Assembly: GCF_000814475.1 (NCBI RefSeq)
Contig: NZ_JSVC01000002.1
Coordinates: forward strand, 124,001-188,000
DNA from: Flavihumibacter solisilvae
Lineage (GTDB): Bacteria > Bacteroidota > Bacteroidia > Chitinophagales > Chitinophagaceae
Direction of reading: 5' to 3'
Length of the DNA: 64,000 nucleotides
Shown here: positions 8,242-17,121 of the stretch, in pieces
Layout: each line of letters opens with the position of its first letter
Numbering within the stretch: position 1 is the first letter of the stretch
Program-made: the position numbers and the translations under genes
Notes under the pieces: generated by a model
Told to the model about the DNA's origin: nothing
Database searches by the model: none
Seen by the model: only the letters and a program-made list of their open reading frames with translations

Positions 8242-9624
8242 ATGGGCAATGAGATAAAAGAAGTGTTCCTGGCCAAAAGCAATCAGAAGGCGGCCGATCT
8301 TGACCATCGCAAAAAGATCAATTTCAATATAGGCAAATACAATGCGGTTGTTCCCGTCGGTAAGTCCCAGTTCCGTGACCTGGAGCTTGCCCGGGAGCGG
8401 GCTAAAAATATCAAGTGGCGGGCACTTGAAACGCTTGATCAGCAATTGGAAAATTTTGAATCTGCATTTACTGCCAGGGGAGGAAAAGTGATCTGGGCCG
8501 AAAATGCAGAGGATGCACGTCGTGAAATCCTTCGTATCTGTAAGGAAAAGAACTGCACCACACTGGTAAAGAGCAAAAGCATGGTAACAGAGGAAATCAA
8601 ACTAAATGAATTCCTCGAAAAGAATCATATCGAAAGCGTCGAGACCGACCTGGGAGAATATATTCAACAACTCGACGGTGAGCCTCCATACCATATTGTA
8701 ACACCAGCCATGCACAAGAGCAAGGAAGACGTGGCAAGGCTCTTTGCCGACAAATTAGGAACCGACCCGAAACTGGGCCCTGGTGACCTGACGCTCGAAG
8801 CGCGTGCAAGACTCAGGGAAAAATATGTTCTGGCGGAAGTGGGATTGACCGGTGCGAACTTCCTCATCAGTGATATTGGCGCAATCGCTGTAACCGAGAA
8901 TGAGGGGAATGCAAGGCTCAGCTGCGCATGGCCTAAAACGCATATCGTCGTCGCAGGCATTGAAAAGGTAATTCCTACCATGAATGACCTTGGACTTTTC
9001 TGGCCGCTCCTGGCAACATATGGTACAGGTCAGCAAATCACCGTTTATAATACTATTGTTTCAGGACCCAGGCAGCCGGGAGAGTCTGACGGTCCTGAAG
9101 AAATGATCGTAATACTGCTGGATAATGGGCGTACTAACCTCCTCGCCAATCCGAAAACAAGGGAAAGCCTGTATTGTATCAGGTGCGGCGCATGCCTGAA
9201 TGCCTGCCCGGTATATAAGAACATTGGTGGACATACATACGGAACCACTTACAGTGGTCCGATCGGTAGTGTCATCACACCCCATTTAAAGGGGTTGAAT
9301 GACTGGAAACACCTGAGTCATGCTTCCTCGTTATGCGGCAACTGTACGGAGGTATGCGCTGTCAGAATCAACCTCCATGAATTGCTGCTGGAAAACAGGC
9401 ATGAAGCAGCCAGGGAAGGCTTCGCACCATTTGCAGAGAAGCTTGCATGGAAGGCGTGGAAAGTGGGTGTATCAAATAGGAAATGGATGAATAAAGGGAA
9501 AGCATCAGTAAAAAACTGGATGGTCAATAAACTTGTCAAAGGCTGGTCCTCTACAAGGGGGCCGATCGACTTCCCCGAGAAAAGTTTTAACCAGCTCTGG
9601 CGCGAAAAAAATAAGCTTTCCTGA
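8242..9624 (+). CDS. lutB: Lactate utilization iron-sulfur protein LutB
   Basis: This is a 460-residue protein of the LutB/YkgF family, the iron-sulfur subunit of the LutABC complex that oxidises L-lactate. An N-terminal LUD domain (about 60-290) is followed by two cluster motifs: CIRCGACLNACP (Cys312, 315, 318, 322) and CGNCTEVCAV about 45 residues later. The frame is open upstream to 8134, but MGNEIKEVFLAKS at 8242 is the family-like start and avoids overlap with DUF3109. lutC lies 23 kb away and no lutA is visible, so the complex is encoded in pieces. A near-consensus -7 box (TAATTTCG) precedes the start. Confidence 0.9.
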   Translation: MGNEIKEVFLAKSNQKAADLDHRKKINFNIGKYNAVVPVGKSQFRDLELARERAKNIKWRALETLDQQLENFESAFTARGGKVIWAENAEDARREILRICKEKNCTTLVKSKSMVTEEIKLNEFLEKNHIESVETDLGEYIQQLDGEPPYHIVTPAMHKSKEDVARLFADKLGTDPKLGPGDLTLEARARLREKYVLAEVGLTGANFLISDIGAIAVTENEGNARLSCAWPKTHIVVAGIEKVIPTMNDLGLFWPLLATYGTGQQITVYNTIVSGPRQPGESDGPEEMIVILLDNGRTNLLANPKTRESLYCIRCGACLNACPVYKNIGGHTYGTTYSGPIGSVITPHLKGLNDWKHLSHASSLCGNCTEVCAVRINLHELLLENRHEAAREGFAPFAEKLAWKAWKVGVSNRKWMNKGKASVKNWMVNKLVKGWSSTRGPIDFPEKSFNQLWREKNKLS

Positions 9625-9628
9625 GTTC

Positions 9629-10951
9629 ATGCTGATATTTTCCACGGCACATAGCCCACGATTGCAGTACATGGTTGATCTGATCAGCCGTGAATTATGC
9701 ATTACCGATGCTACAATTACAAGCGACCGTGAAGTTTTTTCCCTGTACGAAGGAGTGCGGATCAATTACAGCGAAAAGCAGGTAACCCAGGCTGAATTTC
9801 ATATTGTACCGGTATCACTTTTATTCGAATCCAATGTCAGGTCACAGCAACCCGAATGCTTCAGCTGGTATGGAATGAAGGCATTCTTCGCTTCACCAGG
9901 CAATGATCTTCCCTTTGATATCTTTGCTGCGATCTTTTTCCTCGTTAGCCGCTACGAGGAATACCTTCCATTTGAACCGGACCGGTTCGGATGTTTCCCC
10001 CATACTGCATCCATTGCCTGGCGTGAAGGATTTCTGCAGGAACCCCTTGTCAATAACTGGCTGATGCAACTCGAAGTTTTGTTAAAGAAAAAATTTCCTG
10101 CTGCGATCTTCAGACGTAAAAATTTCACCTTCATTCCCACCTATGATATCGATATGATGTATGCATACCGGTATAAAGGCCTGAAACGTAATACCGGCGG
10201 GTTCTTCCGCTCCATTTTACGCAAGGAATACAGCTCAGCTTTTCAACGGCTGAACGTATTGCGTGGGGAAGAAAAAGATCCTTACGACGCGTATGAATGG
10301 CTGGATGCCCTTCACCTGTACTGTCGTGTAAACCCTGTTTATTTTTTTCTCGTTGCACAACAGCAAAAGGGGTATGACAGGAATATCCCTACTGATACCA
10401 GGCCATTCCAGGAATTGATCCATTATTACGCAGCGACGCATAAGGTTGGCCTTCATCCTTCATGGCAAAGCAGCATCGCTGCCACTGACGAAATCATAAA
10501 AGAGGAAAAGGAGTGGATGGAAGCAGTTGCCGACCTGTCAATCACAAAAAGCCGCCAGCATTATATCAAGCTCAACTTGCCAGGCACGTATGAACGACTT
10601 TACCGCTGCGGTATAAGACAGGATTTTTCAATGGGTTATGGAAGTATAAATGGTTTTCGCGCTTCTATGGCTTCATCATACTATTGGTTCAACCTTACGA
10701 CCAACTCCGCAACCGACTTAATGCTTTACCCGTTCTGTTTCATGGATGCCAATTCTTATTACGAACAAAAGCATACGCCACAGCAGGCATATACTGAATT
10801 GATGCGGTTTTATGCTGCAGTTAAAAAAGTTCGTGGATGTTTCATTACTATCTGGCACAACAACTTCCTGGGCAGCGATCCCATGTACAGGGAGTGGAAA
10901 GATCTTTATGAGATCTTCATGAAAGAAGATGCTTACTGGGACGCCGGCTGA
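9629..10951 (+). CDS. Polysaccharide deacetylase-like protein (DUF7033-type N-terminus)
   Basis: The 440-residue protein starts four bases after lutB stops. An N-terminal region of about 130 residues (LPFDIFAAIFFLVSRYEEYLPF) is typical of Bacteroidota proteins paired with a carbohydrate-esterase-4-like domain. The core has TYDIDMMYAY (metal-binding Asp-Asp type motif), KVGLHPSW and a late IWHNNFL. CE4 enzymes deacetylate cell-wall or capsular sugars; here the substrate is unknown, and no signal peptide is seen, so a cytoplasmic role is likely. It converges on, and overlaps by 19 bases, the EamA gene. Confidence 0.75.
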   Translation: MLIFSTAHSPRLQYMVDLISRELCITDATITSDREVFSLYEGVRINYSEKQVTQAEFHIVPVSLLFESNVRSQQPECFSWYGMKAFFASPGNDLPFDIFAAIFFLVSRYEEYLPFEPDRFGCFPHTASIAWREGFLQEPLVNNWLMQLEVLLKKKFPAAIFRRKNFTFIPTYDIDMMYAYRYKGLKRNTGGFFRSILRKEYSSAFQRLNVLRGEEKDPYDAYEWLDALHLYCRVNPVYFFLVAQQQKGYDRNIPTDTRPFQELIHYYAATHKVGLHPSWQSSIAATDEIIKEEKEWMEAVADLSITKSRQHYIKLNLPGTYERLYRCGIRQDFSMGYGSINGFRASMASSYYWFNLTTNSATDLMLYPFCFMDANSYYEQKHTPQQAYTELMRFYAAVKKVRGCFITIWHNNFLGSDPMYREWKDLYEIFMKEDAYWDAG

Positions 10952-11865
10952 TCCCTGTTTTTCCTGAATTCAGCATTCACTAAATACACGCCACACAATG
11001 CTATCAGGCCGCCAAAAACAATAAACGCGTTCAGTTTTTCATCAAAGATCCATGAGCCAAGGAATACCGCAACCAGCGGGTTAATATAGGCGTAGATGGA
11101 TACCTGTTCTGTCGGCAGGTGTTGAAGGGCATAGATATATGCCATGAATGAGATCACTGATCCGACAACTGCAAGATAGATTATAGAGAGCCAGGAAATA
11201 ACCGGTATCTGTGTTATGGGAATTACATTGCCCGTTGCATGACTGACGCTTGTGAGCATGAAACCTGCAATGACCATCTGAATTCCGATACTGAAGTACG
11301 GGTTGAAAGAATCGGCCTGGTTCTTTGTATATATTGTTCCGAATGCCCAGGTAAGGGTGGCCGTAATTGAGAGGAAAATGCCAAACCTGAAATTGGCGTT
11401 CATGAAATCGTGCAGGTGATCGGCAAAGATGATGCAGATTCCCGTAAAGCCAAGGACGAACCCAATCAGTGATTTCCTGTTTAGGGAGGAGTTTCCTCTG
11501 ATCAGTGCTATTACAACCATCCATAGTGGAAACACGGCACCGATAATCGCTCCCAGTCCACTTGAGATATATTTCACTCCCCACGTAGTAAGCCCGTTGC
11601 TTAAGAGGAAGTTCAGTATACTGAGTATGATCACGGGAATCCACTGCCTGCCACGGGGAAAGGCTTTTCCTTTCGAGATGAAATAGACTATGTAGATTAG
11701 CCCGCCGGTCAGTTGTCTTAACCCGGCCAGCTGCAATGCAGGCATATACATAACACCAGCTTTGGAAACAAGCCAGGTAGTACCCCAGGTGATGCTCACA
11801 AGCGTTAATGCAAGCAGCGCCTTACTGCGTGTGCCCTTTTCCGTGAGCCGCATGGGGTTGATCAT
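10933..11865 (-). CDS. EamA-family drug/metabolite transporter
   Basis: The protein of about 310 residues has ten hydrophobic segments in two five-helix halves, as in the DMT superfamily (SITWGTTWLVSKAGV in helix 1, LGAIIGAVFPLWMVVIALI in the first half, LGSWIFDEKLNAFIVFGGLIALCGVYLV at the end). Substrates in the family are amino acids or metabolites; this one is not assignable. The start MINPMRLTEK at 11865 is preferred; MRRQLN at 11883 also fits but abuts the purH terminator directly, and the frame is open still further into purH. Confidence 0.85.
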   Translation of the reverse strand: MINPMRLTEKGTRSKALLALTLVSITWGTTWLVSKAGVMYMPALQLAGLRQLTGGLIYIVYFISKGKAFPRGRQWIPVIILSILNFLLSNGLTTWGVKYISSGLGAIIGAVFPLWMVVIALIRGNSSLNRKSLIGFVLGFTGICIIFADHLHDFMNANFRFGIFLSITATLTWAFGTIYTKNQADSFNPYFSIGIQMVIAGFMLTSVSHATGNVIPITQIPVISWLSIIYLAVVGSVISFMAYIYALQHLPTEQVSIYAYINPLVAVFLGSWIFDEKLNAFIVFGGLIALCGVYLVNAEFRKNRDQPASQ

Positions 11866-11883
11866 GTTAAGTTGCCTGCGCAT

Positions 11884-11909
11884 AAAAAAAGCCGGGCGAA
11901 TGCCCGGCT
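11884..11909 (-). terminator. purH intrinsic terminator
   Basis: A perfect 8-bp stem (agccgggc / gcccggct) with a four-base loop is followed on the minus strand by seven T residues. It starts six bases past the purH stop. The T-run ends exactly at an ATG codon in frame with the downstream EamA gene. Confidence 0.92.
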
Positions 11910-11915
11910 GCAATT

Positions 11916-13448
11916 TTAGTGTTTGAAGTGCCGCATTCCGGTCATTACCATTGCCAGGTTGTTTTTCTGGCAATACTCTATAGAATCCTTATCCCTGATG
12001 GAACCTCCGGGCTGGATGAAGGCAGTGATCCCTGCTTCATGTCCCATCTGCACACAATCCGAAAACGGGAAAAATGCATCACTGGCCAGTACCGCTCCGT
12101 TAAGATCAAAATTAAACTGCTTTGACTTTTCGATTGATTGCCTGAGCGCATCAATCCTGCTGGTTTGTCCGCATCCTTTACCGATCAGCTGCCTGTTTTT
12201 TACCAGTGCGATCGCATTGCTCTTCAGGTGCTTGCAAATGAGGTTGGCAAATTCGAGATCCGCTTTTTCTTCCGGCGTGCTTTCCCTGCCACCGGCTTCT
12301 TCCCATTTTGTATAATTCCCTTCATCAATCTGCTGCATGAGTACACCATTTAGCAGTGAGCGGAATTGTTGCTTCACGCCTACTGGCTTTTTCTGCTGCA
12401 GCAGGATGCGGTTTTTCTTGGCACGCAGGATCTCCAGTGCAGTTTCATCATAACCAGGTGCAATCAGTACCTCGAAGAATATTTCATTAATGGCATGTGC
12501 TGTAGCTACATCAATGATTCCGTTACAAACCAGTACACCGCCGAAAGCGCTTTCAGGATCGCCTGCAAGCGCGCTGTCCCAGGCACTTTTTACTGATTCC
12601 CGCTGCGATACACCACACACGTTTGTGTGTTTGATGATGGCAAAGGTGTAGGGCATTTGTTCATTATTGTCAGTACTGAATTCCTGTATCAGCTGAACTG
12701 CTGCGTCTACATCAACCAGGTTATTATATGAAAGTTCCTTTCCGTTCAGCTGGTTAAAAATGTCATTAAGCTCGCCATAGAAAACGCCCTGCTGGTGAGG
12801 GTTCTCACCGTAACGCATAATTTTTGGCTTGGGGACTGACGACAGGAAATAGTTGTCAAAACCCGGGGTGAAATATTGGGAAATTGCCACGTCATAATGG
12901 GCACATACTTCAAAGGCCTTGGCGGCGAAGTGGCGACGTTGCTCCAGGGTTGTTGTGCCCTGTTGTTCCCGTAGGATATTTTCGAGAAAGGAATAATCTT
13001 GTTTTGAAGCTATAACCACGACATCCTGGTGGTTCTTGGCAGCTCCCCTGATCATGGATGGCCCCCCAACATCTATCTTTTCGATGATGGATTTCTCGTC
13101 AGAGGTATTGGCCACAGTTTCTTCGAAGGGATAGAGATCAACAATAACCAGGTCGAGTTCCGGGATTTCAAACTGTTTCATTTCAGCAATGTCCTGCTCA
13201 TTGGCCCTTCTGCCCAGGATACCCCCGAAGACCTTTGGATGTAGCGTTTTGACCCGTCCACCAAGGATTGAAGGATAAGACGTTACGGATTCTACCGGAA
13301 CACAGGGTATTTCCAGCTTTTCGATGAATTGCTGGGTTCCGCCGGTAGAGTAAATGGTTACGCCCTGCTCATGAAGGAGGCGGACAAGAGCATCCAGACC
13401 GTCTTTGTAAAAAACGGAGATCAATGCTGACTGAATTTTTTTGGTCAT
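11916..13448 (-). CDS. purH: Bifunctional AICAR transformylase / IMP cyclohydrolase
   Basis: The 510-residue protein catalyses the last two steps of purine synthesis. The N-terminal MGS-like cyclohydrolase domain (about 1-190) shows IYSTGGTQQFIE, HPKVFGGILGRR and DLVIVDLYPFEETV. The C-terminal transformylase domain shows IIKHTNVCGVS (the Lys-His catalytic pair), DPESAFGGVLVCNG and SDAFFPFSDCV. The C-terminus GMRHFKH is the family end. It lies 62 bases after comEC in the same direction and has its own strong terminator. Confidence 0.97.
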   Translation of the reverse strand: MTKKIQSALISVFYKDGLDALVRLLHEQGVTIYSTGGTQQFIEKLEIPCVPVESVTSYPSILGGRVKTLHPKVFGGILGRRANEQDIAEMKQFEIPELDLVIVDLYPFEETVANTSDEKSIIEKIDVGGPSMIRGAAKNHQDVVVIASKQDYSFLENILREQQGTTTLEQRRHFAAKAFEVCAHYDVAISQYFTPGFDNYFLSSVPKPKIMRYGENPHQQGVFYGELNDIFNQLNGKELSYNNLVDVDAAVQLIQEFSTDNNEQMPYTFAIIKHTNVCGVSQRESVKSAWDSALAGDPESAFGGVLVCNGIIDVATAHAINEIFFEVLIAPGYDETALEILRAKKNRILLQQKKPVGVKQQFRSLLNGVLMQQIDEGNYTKWEEAGGRESTPEEKADLEFANLICKHLKSNAIALVKNRQLIGKGCGQTSRIDALRQSIEKSKQFNFDLNGAVLASDAFFPFSDCVQMGHEAGITAFIQPGGSIRDKDSIEYCQKNNLAMVMTGMRHFKH

Positions 13449-13510
13449 ACGCTGAGATTGACTGGTTATCGGTTAGGGCAAGCAGGTTGATGCAGGCTGC
13501 ACAGGCCTGG

Positions 13511-15631
13511 TTAACGAAGGCGCAAAGCTACGGTATCGCCCTCAAAAAATGTGGGCAACCCCGGCAACTTGTTCAGGTCTTTTTGAAAGGCACCCGCTAT
13601 CCAGGTGTTATGGACCGGGATTCCGGACTGGCGCAAAGCCCGCTCCCATTCGGCAGCTTTCGCTTCCCTGATACTGCCGTCAAGAATACAGGTTGTATTG
13701 TCCGGTATCGCATGTTTCCACTTCGTCAGGTCGAAGATCCTGCCTGTGATTACCAGGAAGCCGGGATTTAAGCTAAGGAGTGGAAGTATTTCCCTGTTGT
13801 TTCGAGGAATGGCTACCAGGATCCTGCTTGTCCTGAATAAAGAAGAGGCCGAGTGGCGGACGGTCTGGATGCCATAATATCTTGCTGCGGCAGTTGGTGC
13901 CGGATGTCCGGTCAAATTAGCGAGACGGATTGCCATTCTTCCATTTACCAGGTCCGTTACCGATTTTCCGCGCAGGTGATATACGATAATCCGTTGTTGA
14001 TGGAACTGCTTCATCCTTGTGTTTAATTGGAAGCCGGCCAGTATGCAGAAAAGAAACAGGGTTGCAATGAACAGTTTGCCGACTTGTAAATATCGCCTGC
14101 ATGCCATGCAAAATATTACAAGGTAAATAAGGAGCGTTTCCGTTAGTTGCCAATTTAAATCTGTGACTACTGACATCGGAAGGTCACTGATATGCCTTAT
14201 TCCTGCATTCATGGTTTTAAGGAGCAGGTTTGACATGCTGCCAGCCCAGGTAATTGAAATGCCGGTAGAAGTGACCAACCATTGGATCAATGCAGACACC
14301 AATGCCAGATTTGACAATGGAACGGCCCATAAGTTTGCCGGAAGAAAGTATAAGGGGGACTGATGAAACAGGTAAATGCTAATGGGAAAGGTTGTGAGCT
14401 GCGCTGCCAGCGTTGCTGAACAAAGCTGCCAGGTGTGTTTGAGAATCAGGTTCCTGATGTTGAAGATTTTTTCAATCGCCGGCTGGAATAAAAAAATGCC
14501 CAAAAGCGCCAGGAACGAAAGTTGGAAACCTGCATCCCATAGCCATGATGGCCGATAGCACAATAGTAGGAATGCAAATAAGGAAAGTGAATGGATACCT
14601 GTACAGGATTTCCTGGTCAGCCTGGCAGCCAGTACCAACGTAAACATCGCTGCAGCCCTGACAACAGATGCTGTGCCACCCGCGACTCCGCTAAACCACC
14701 AGATAATAACAAGTATCAACACTGAATTGGTCCACCTGGTGAACCGGAATTTTCTCTCCGAAAATTTCAGGATGGTTTGCAACAAAAGGAAAACCAGGCC
14801 AAGATGCATCCCTGAAACTGCAATTACGTGAATGACTCCTGTATCGGTGTAGGTTTTCAACAGCTCTTTATCCATCTCCTGCCGGTAGCCTATGAGCAAG
14901 GCCATTGCCAATGCTCTCGTTTCTTCTGGCATAGTGTTCCTGACTGCATTCATAGCTGACATGCGTCCTGCCGCCAGTATCTTTTTCAGGTTCCACCAAT
15001 GTGCTTTGCGTATCAGGTGGCAATGCTCAGGATCAAGGTAAGCTTCGTGAAAAACCTGGTTCCGGAAGCAATATCGGGCAAAGTCAAAGCTTCCCGGGTT
15101 ATCTGTTGGAATGAGTGCTTTGATTGAAGAGGTACTGATCAGCCAGGTATCGCCTGGCATAAAAGTTCTGAGTGATTGCTCATTCACATTTATGTTGATT
15201 GTACCAATGACCCTTAATTCATTTCCTGCAGAATCAATTACTGCAGCACATTCGAATCCGAATCTTGAAAATTTGGCACCCGGCTCAGGCAGCGAAACAG
15301 GTGTGCCTGCAATGGCAACTGCATGATCCAGTTTATGGCCGATCCATTGGTTATCATCCCGCAGCTGGCGGCTCATAAAAACCTGCTGACCCGAGCAGAA
15401 AAGTAAAAGGTTCACGGGGATCCCAGCCAGCCACCTGGCAGCATAGACGAACCAGTTAAAATTGTTGAACAGGAGAAGTGCCAGCATACTGCATGCTATG
15501 ACCAGTCCTATGATCAATTGGAAACCTGGACCATGGATATCGCCCCATAATATGCCGCATATAAAGGGAGGAAGAAGGCGAATGAAAGGTGCATTTTTCC
15601 AGGGATATTGAGTCGAAGTGCTTCTCGGCAT
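13511..15631 (-). CDS. comEC: ComEC/Rec2-type competence membrane protein, without metallo-beta-lactamase domain
   Basis: This is a DNA-uptake channel family protein of about 706 residues. Residues 1-200 hold membrane helices and a DUF4131-like soluble region. The Competence domain follows (about 215-480: AMALLIGYRQEMDKELLKTY and THVIAVSGMHLG-type core written VIHVIAVSGMHLGLV). The C-terminal third is soluble, but I find no HxHxDH motif, so the nuclease-like metallo-beta-lactamase domain of the Bacillus protein is absent or degenerate. The start MPRSTSTQYPWK is preferred; a start at 15679 is possible. It sits between the DinB-like gene and purH. Confidence 0.85.
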   Translation of the reverse strand: MPRSTSTQYPWKNAPFIRLLPPFICGILWGDIHGPGFQLIIGLVIACSMLALLLFNNFNWFVYAARWLAGIPVNLLLFCSGQQVFMSRQLRDDNQWIGHKLDHAVAIAGTPVSLPEPGAKFSRFGFECAAVIDSAGNELRVIGTININVNEQSLRTFMPGDTWLISTSSIKALIPTDNPGSFDFARYCFRNQVFHEAYLDPEHCHLIRKAHWWNLKKILAAGRMSAMNAVRNTMPEETRALAMALLIGYRQEMDKELLKTYTDTGVIHVIAVSGMHLGLVFLLLQTILKFSERKFRFTRWTNSVLILVIIWWFSGVAGGTASVVRAAAMFTLVLAARLTRKSCTGIHSLSLFAFLLLCYRPSWLWDAGFQLSFLALLGIFLFQPAIEKIFNIRNLILKHTWQLCSATLAAQLTTFPISIYLFHQSPLYFLPANLWAVPLSNLALVSALIQWLVTSTGISITWAGSMSNLLLKTMNAGIRHISDLPMSVVTDLNWQLTETLLIYLVIFCMACRRYLQVGKLFIATLFLFCILAGFQLNTRMKQFHQQRIIVYHLRGKSVTDLVNGRMAIRLANLTGHPAPTAAARYYGIQTVRHSASSLFRTSRILVAIPRNNREILPLLSLNPGFLVITGRIFDLTKWKHAIPDNTTCILDGSIREAKAAEWERALRQSGIPVHNTWIAGAFQKDLNKLPGLPTFFEGDTVALRLR

Positions 15632-15695
15632 GATCACTAAAATCACCACCAAGGTAACCTTGCGGAATGCTTGTGTCAACCGTGAAAAAACGGTA

Positions 15696-16169
15696 TTAAG
15701 GTTTCAGCAATTTGTGCAGGAAGGCGATCTGCCCAAGGTGATAGATGTTATGCTGGATGAGACCGTTCAATAAGAAATCGAAATTGTATTCCCGAAATTC
15801 CACTTTCTGGTCGAGTAAGTCATCGTTTTGTTTCTGCAGGTTGCCGAGGATGGACCTGGTAGAAGCATCAAGGAGTGCAAGGCCTTTGCCCCAGTTATTT
15901 TCAGCAGGGTCAATGACACGCCAGTCAATCTTCTCAAAAGAATGGAGGTCGTGATGTGGGTCATTTTCCAGTCTCTTCAATGTAAAATCTGACCAGGTGA
16001 GGGTATGGTAAAGGAGGTCGAGTAAGGAATGCGCATGGCCGACAGGCTTTTCAAACCCGATCTCCGGATCCACTTCACGGGCAATGCTCATAAAACTCCT
16101 GCCAAACCATGGCTGGCCATACATTGTAGTATCAAGGTTCTGAATGATGTTCCGGATCCTTGTTTGCAT
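15696..16169 (-). CDS. DinB-family protein
   Basis: The 157-residue four-helix protein has the three-histidine metal site pattern of DinB/YfiT proteins: H in VGHAHSLLDLLYHTL, and H in LIQHNIYHLGQIAFLHKLL near the C-terminus. Members include thiol transferases and metal-dependent hydrolases; the reaction here is unknown. The start MQTRIRNI at 16169 is chosen over an upstream extension that would run through the terminator of the preceding gene. Confidence 0.8.
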   Translation of the reverse strand: MQTRIRNIIQNLDTTMYGQPWFGRSFMSIAREVDPEIGFEKPVGHAHSLLDLLYHTLTWSDFTLKRLENDPHHDLHSFEKIDWRVIDPAENNWGKGLALLDASTRSILGNLQKQNDDLLDQKVEFREYNFDFLLNGLIQHNIYHLGQIAFLHKLLKP

Positions 16170-16180
16170 GCTATGAAGAT

Positions 16181-16202
16181 AAAAAAAAGCTCCGTTAGGA
16201 GC
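16181..16202 (-). terminator. nitroreductase terminator overlapping its stop codon
   Basis: On the minus strand ggctcc-TAA-cggagc forms a 5-bp stem (16189-16193 with 16198-16202) followed by eight T residues. The four-base loop contains the nitroreductase stop codon (16195-16197). Twelve bases later the DinB-like gene begins. Confidence 0.85.
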
Positions 16203-16833
16203 CTTTATAAACCGTAAAAAATGATGATGCAGGCCGGCGAACCTTTGGAGCATTCGCTAAGTGGTCATTTTCTTCGTCGCGGTAACCCAATGCAAGCACA
16301 GCTACTGCGGACAACCCTTTCCCATCCAGACCCAGTACTTCATTTACCGCTGCTGCATTAAATCCTTCCATTGGTGTGCTGTCCACCTTTTCAAATGAAG
16401 CAGCTGCCGTTGCATACCCTAATGCAATGTAGGCTTGCCTTGCAGCCCATTGATGAACCTGTTCGTCTGTCCGGGTTGTTATGCTTCCTTCAATCATCTT
16501 CCTGAAATCATTCAGCGACTCTAGGGGAATATTTCTTGTGGAAGCGATGTTTTCCAGGTATTGATCAATTTGCCCGGGTGCTACATTCTTCCATGCGGCA
16601 AATACCAGTAAGGCTGAACCTTCCGTTACCTGCGGCTGGTTATAGATGGCGGGAGACAGGTTCGCTCTCAGTTCCGGATCCTGGATTACCAGTACGTCGA
16701 ATGGTTGAAGACCAAGGGAAGAGGGCGCAAGCCGGGTCGCTTCAAGAATATTATTTAATTGGTCAGCCGGGACAGGCTTTCCGTTCATTCGTTTCGTAGC
16801 GTATCTCCAGTTAAAGTCTTGTAAGTAGTTCAT
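16195..16833 (-). CDS. NAD(P)H nitroreductase family protein
   Basis: The 212-residue protein is a flavin-dependent nitroreductase of the NfsB/YfkO type. The N-terminal FMN site region (FNWRYATKRMNGKPV), the substrate helix ATRLAPSSLGLQPFDVLVI, the second FMN contact AYIALGYATAAASFEKVDSTPMEGF, and the closing VAVLALGYRDEENDHLANAPKVRRP are family blocks. These enzymes act in the cytoplasm as dimers reducing quinones or nitro compounds. The start MNYLQDFNWRY is preferred over an upstream ATG at 16884. Confidence 0.9.
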   Translation of the reverse strand: MNYLQDFNWRYATKRMNGKPVPADQLNNILEATRLAPSSLGLQPFDVLVIQDPELRANLSPAIYNQPQVTEGSALLVFAAWKNVAPGQIDQYLENIASTRNIPLESLNDFRKMIEGSITTRTDEQVHQWAARQAYIALGYATAAASFEKVDSTPMEGFNAAAVNEVLGLDGKGLSAVAVLALGYRDEENDHLANAPKVRRPASSFFTVYKGS

Positions 16834-16946
16834 ACCAGGTGATTTTGTGTTTGGTGTAACAGTATTTGCATATACAATGTTCAAACACTATTCCAGTTTT
16901 GATGGGCTGTCATTTGGTCACCGGACGAATCCGGTTCGAAGCCCGT

Positions 16947-17025
16947 TGACACCTCAATGACACCTCGGAAATGCCTTATATCTCCCCGGTGGCCGAGGTC
17001 AATCTGAGGTCCAATTGAGGTGTCA
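16947..17025. repeat. nested inverted repeat in intergenic region
   Basis: The 12-base arms tgacacctcaat (16947-16958) and attgaggtgtca (17014-17025) are perfect reverse complements. Inside them cctcgg (16963-16968) pairs with ccgagg (16993-16998). The 9-mer tgacacctc is also directly repeated at 16958-16966. The element lies between carB and the nitroreductase start, beyond the carB terminator. Confidence 0.65.
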
Positions 17026-17060
17026 TTCAAATGTTTGTTCATGTCAACTTGTCGGAAAAG

Positions 17061-17093
17061 AAAAACCCGAAAGAAACACTGTTCTTTCGGGTT
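17061..17093 (-). terminator. carB intrinsic terminator
   Basis: A perfect 12-bp stem (aacccgaaagaa / ttctttcgggtt, 17064-17075 and 17082-17093) with a six-base loop is followed by a T-rich tract on the minus strand. It lies 28 bases after the carB stop codon. Confidence 0.9.
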
Positions 17094-17121
17094 TGCCATA
17101 AACACCACATAGTGGTTTTAA

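Noticed and set aside
16881-17108. 75-residue minus-strand frame between carB and the nitroreductase
   Set aside because: It overlaps the nested inverted repeat and the carB terminator, and has no family; the inverted repeats better explain the region.
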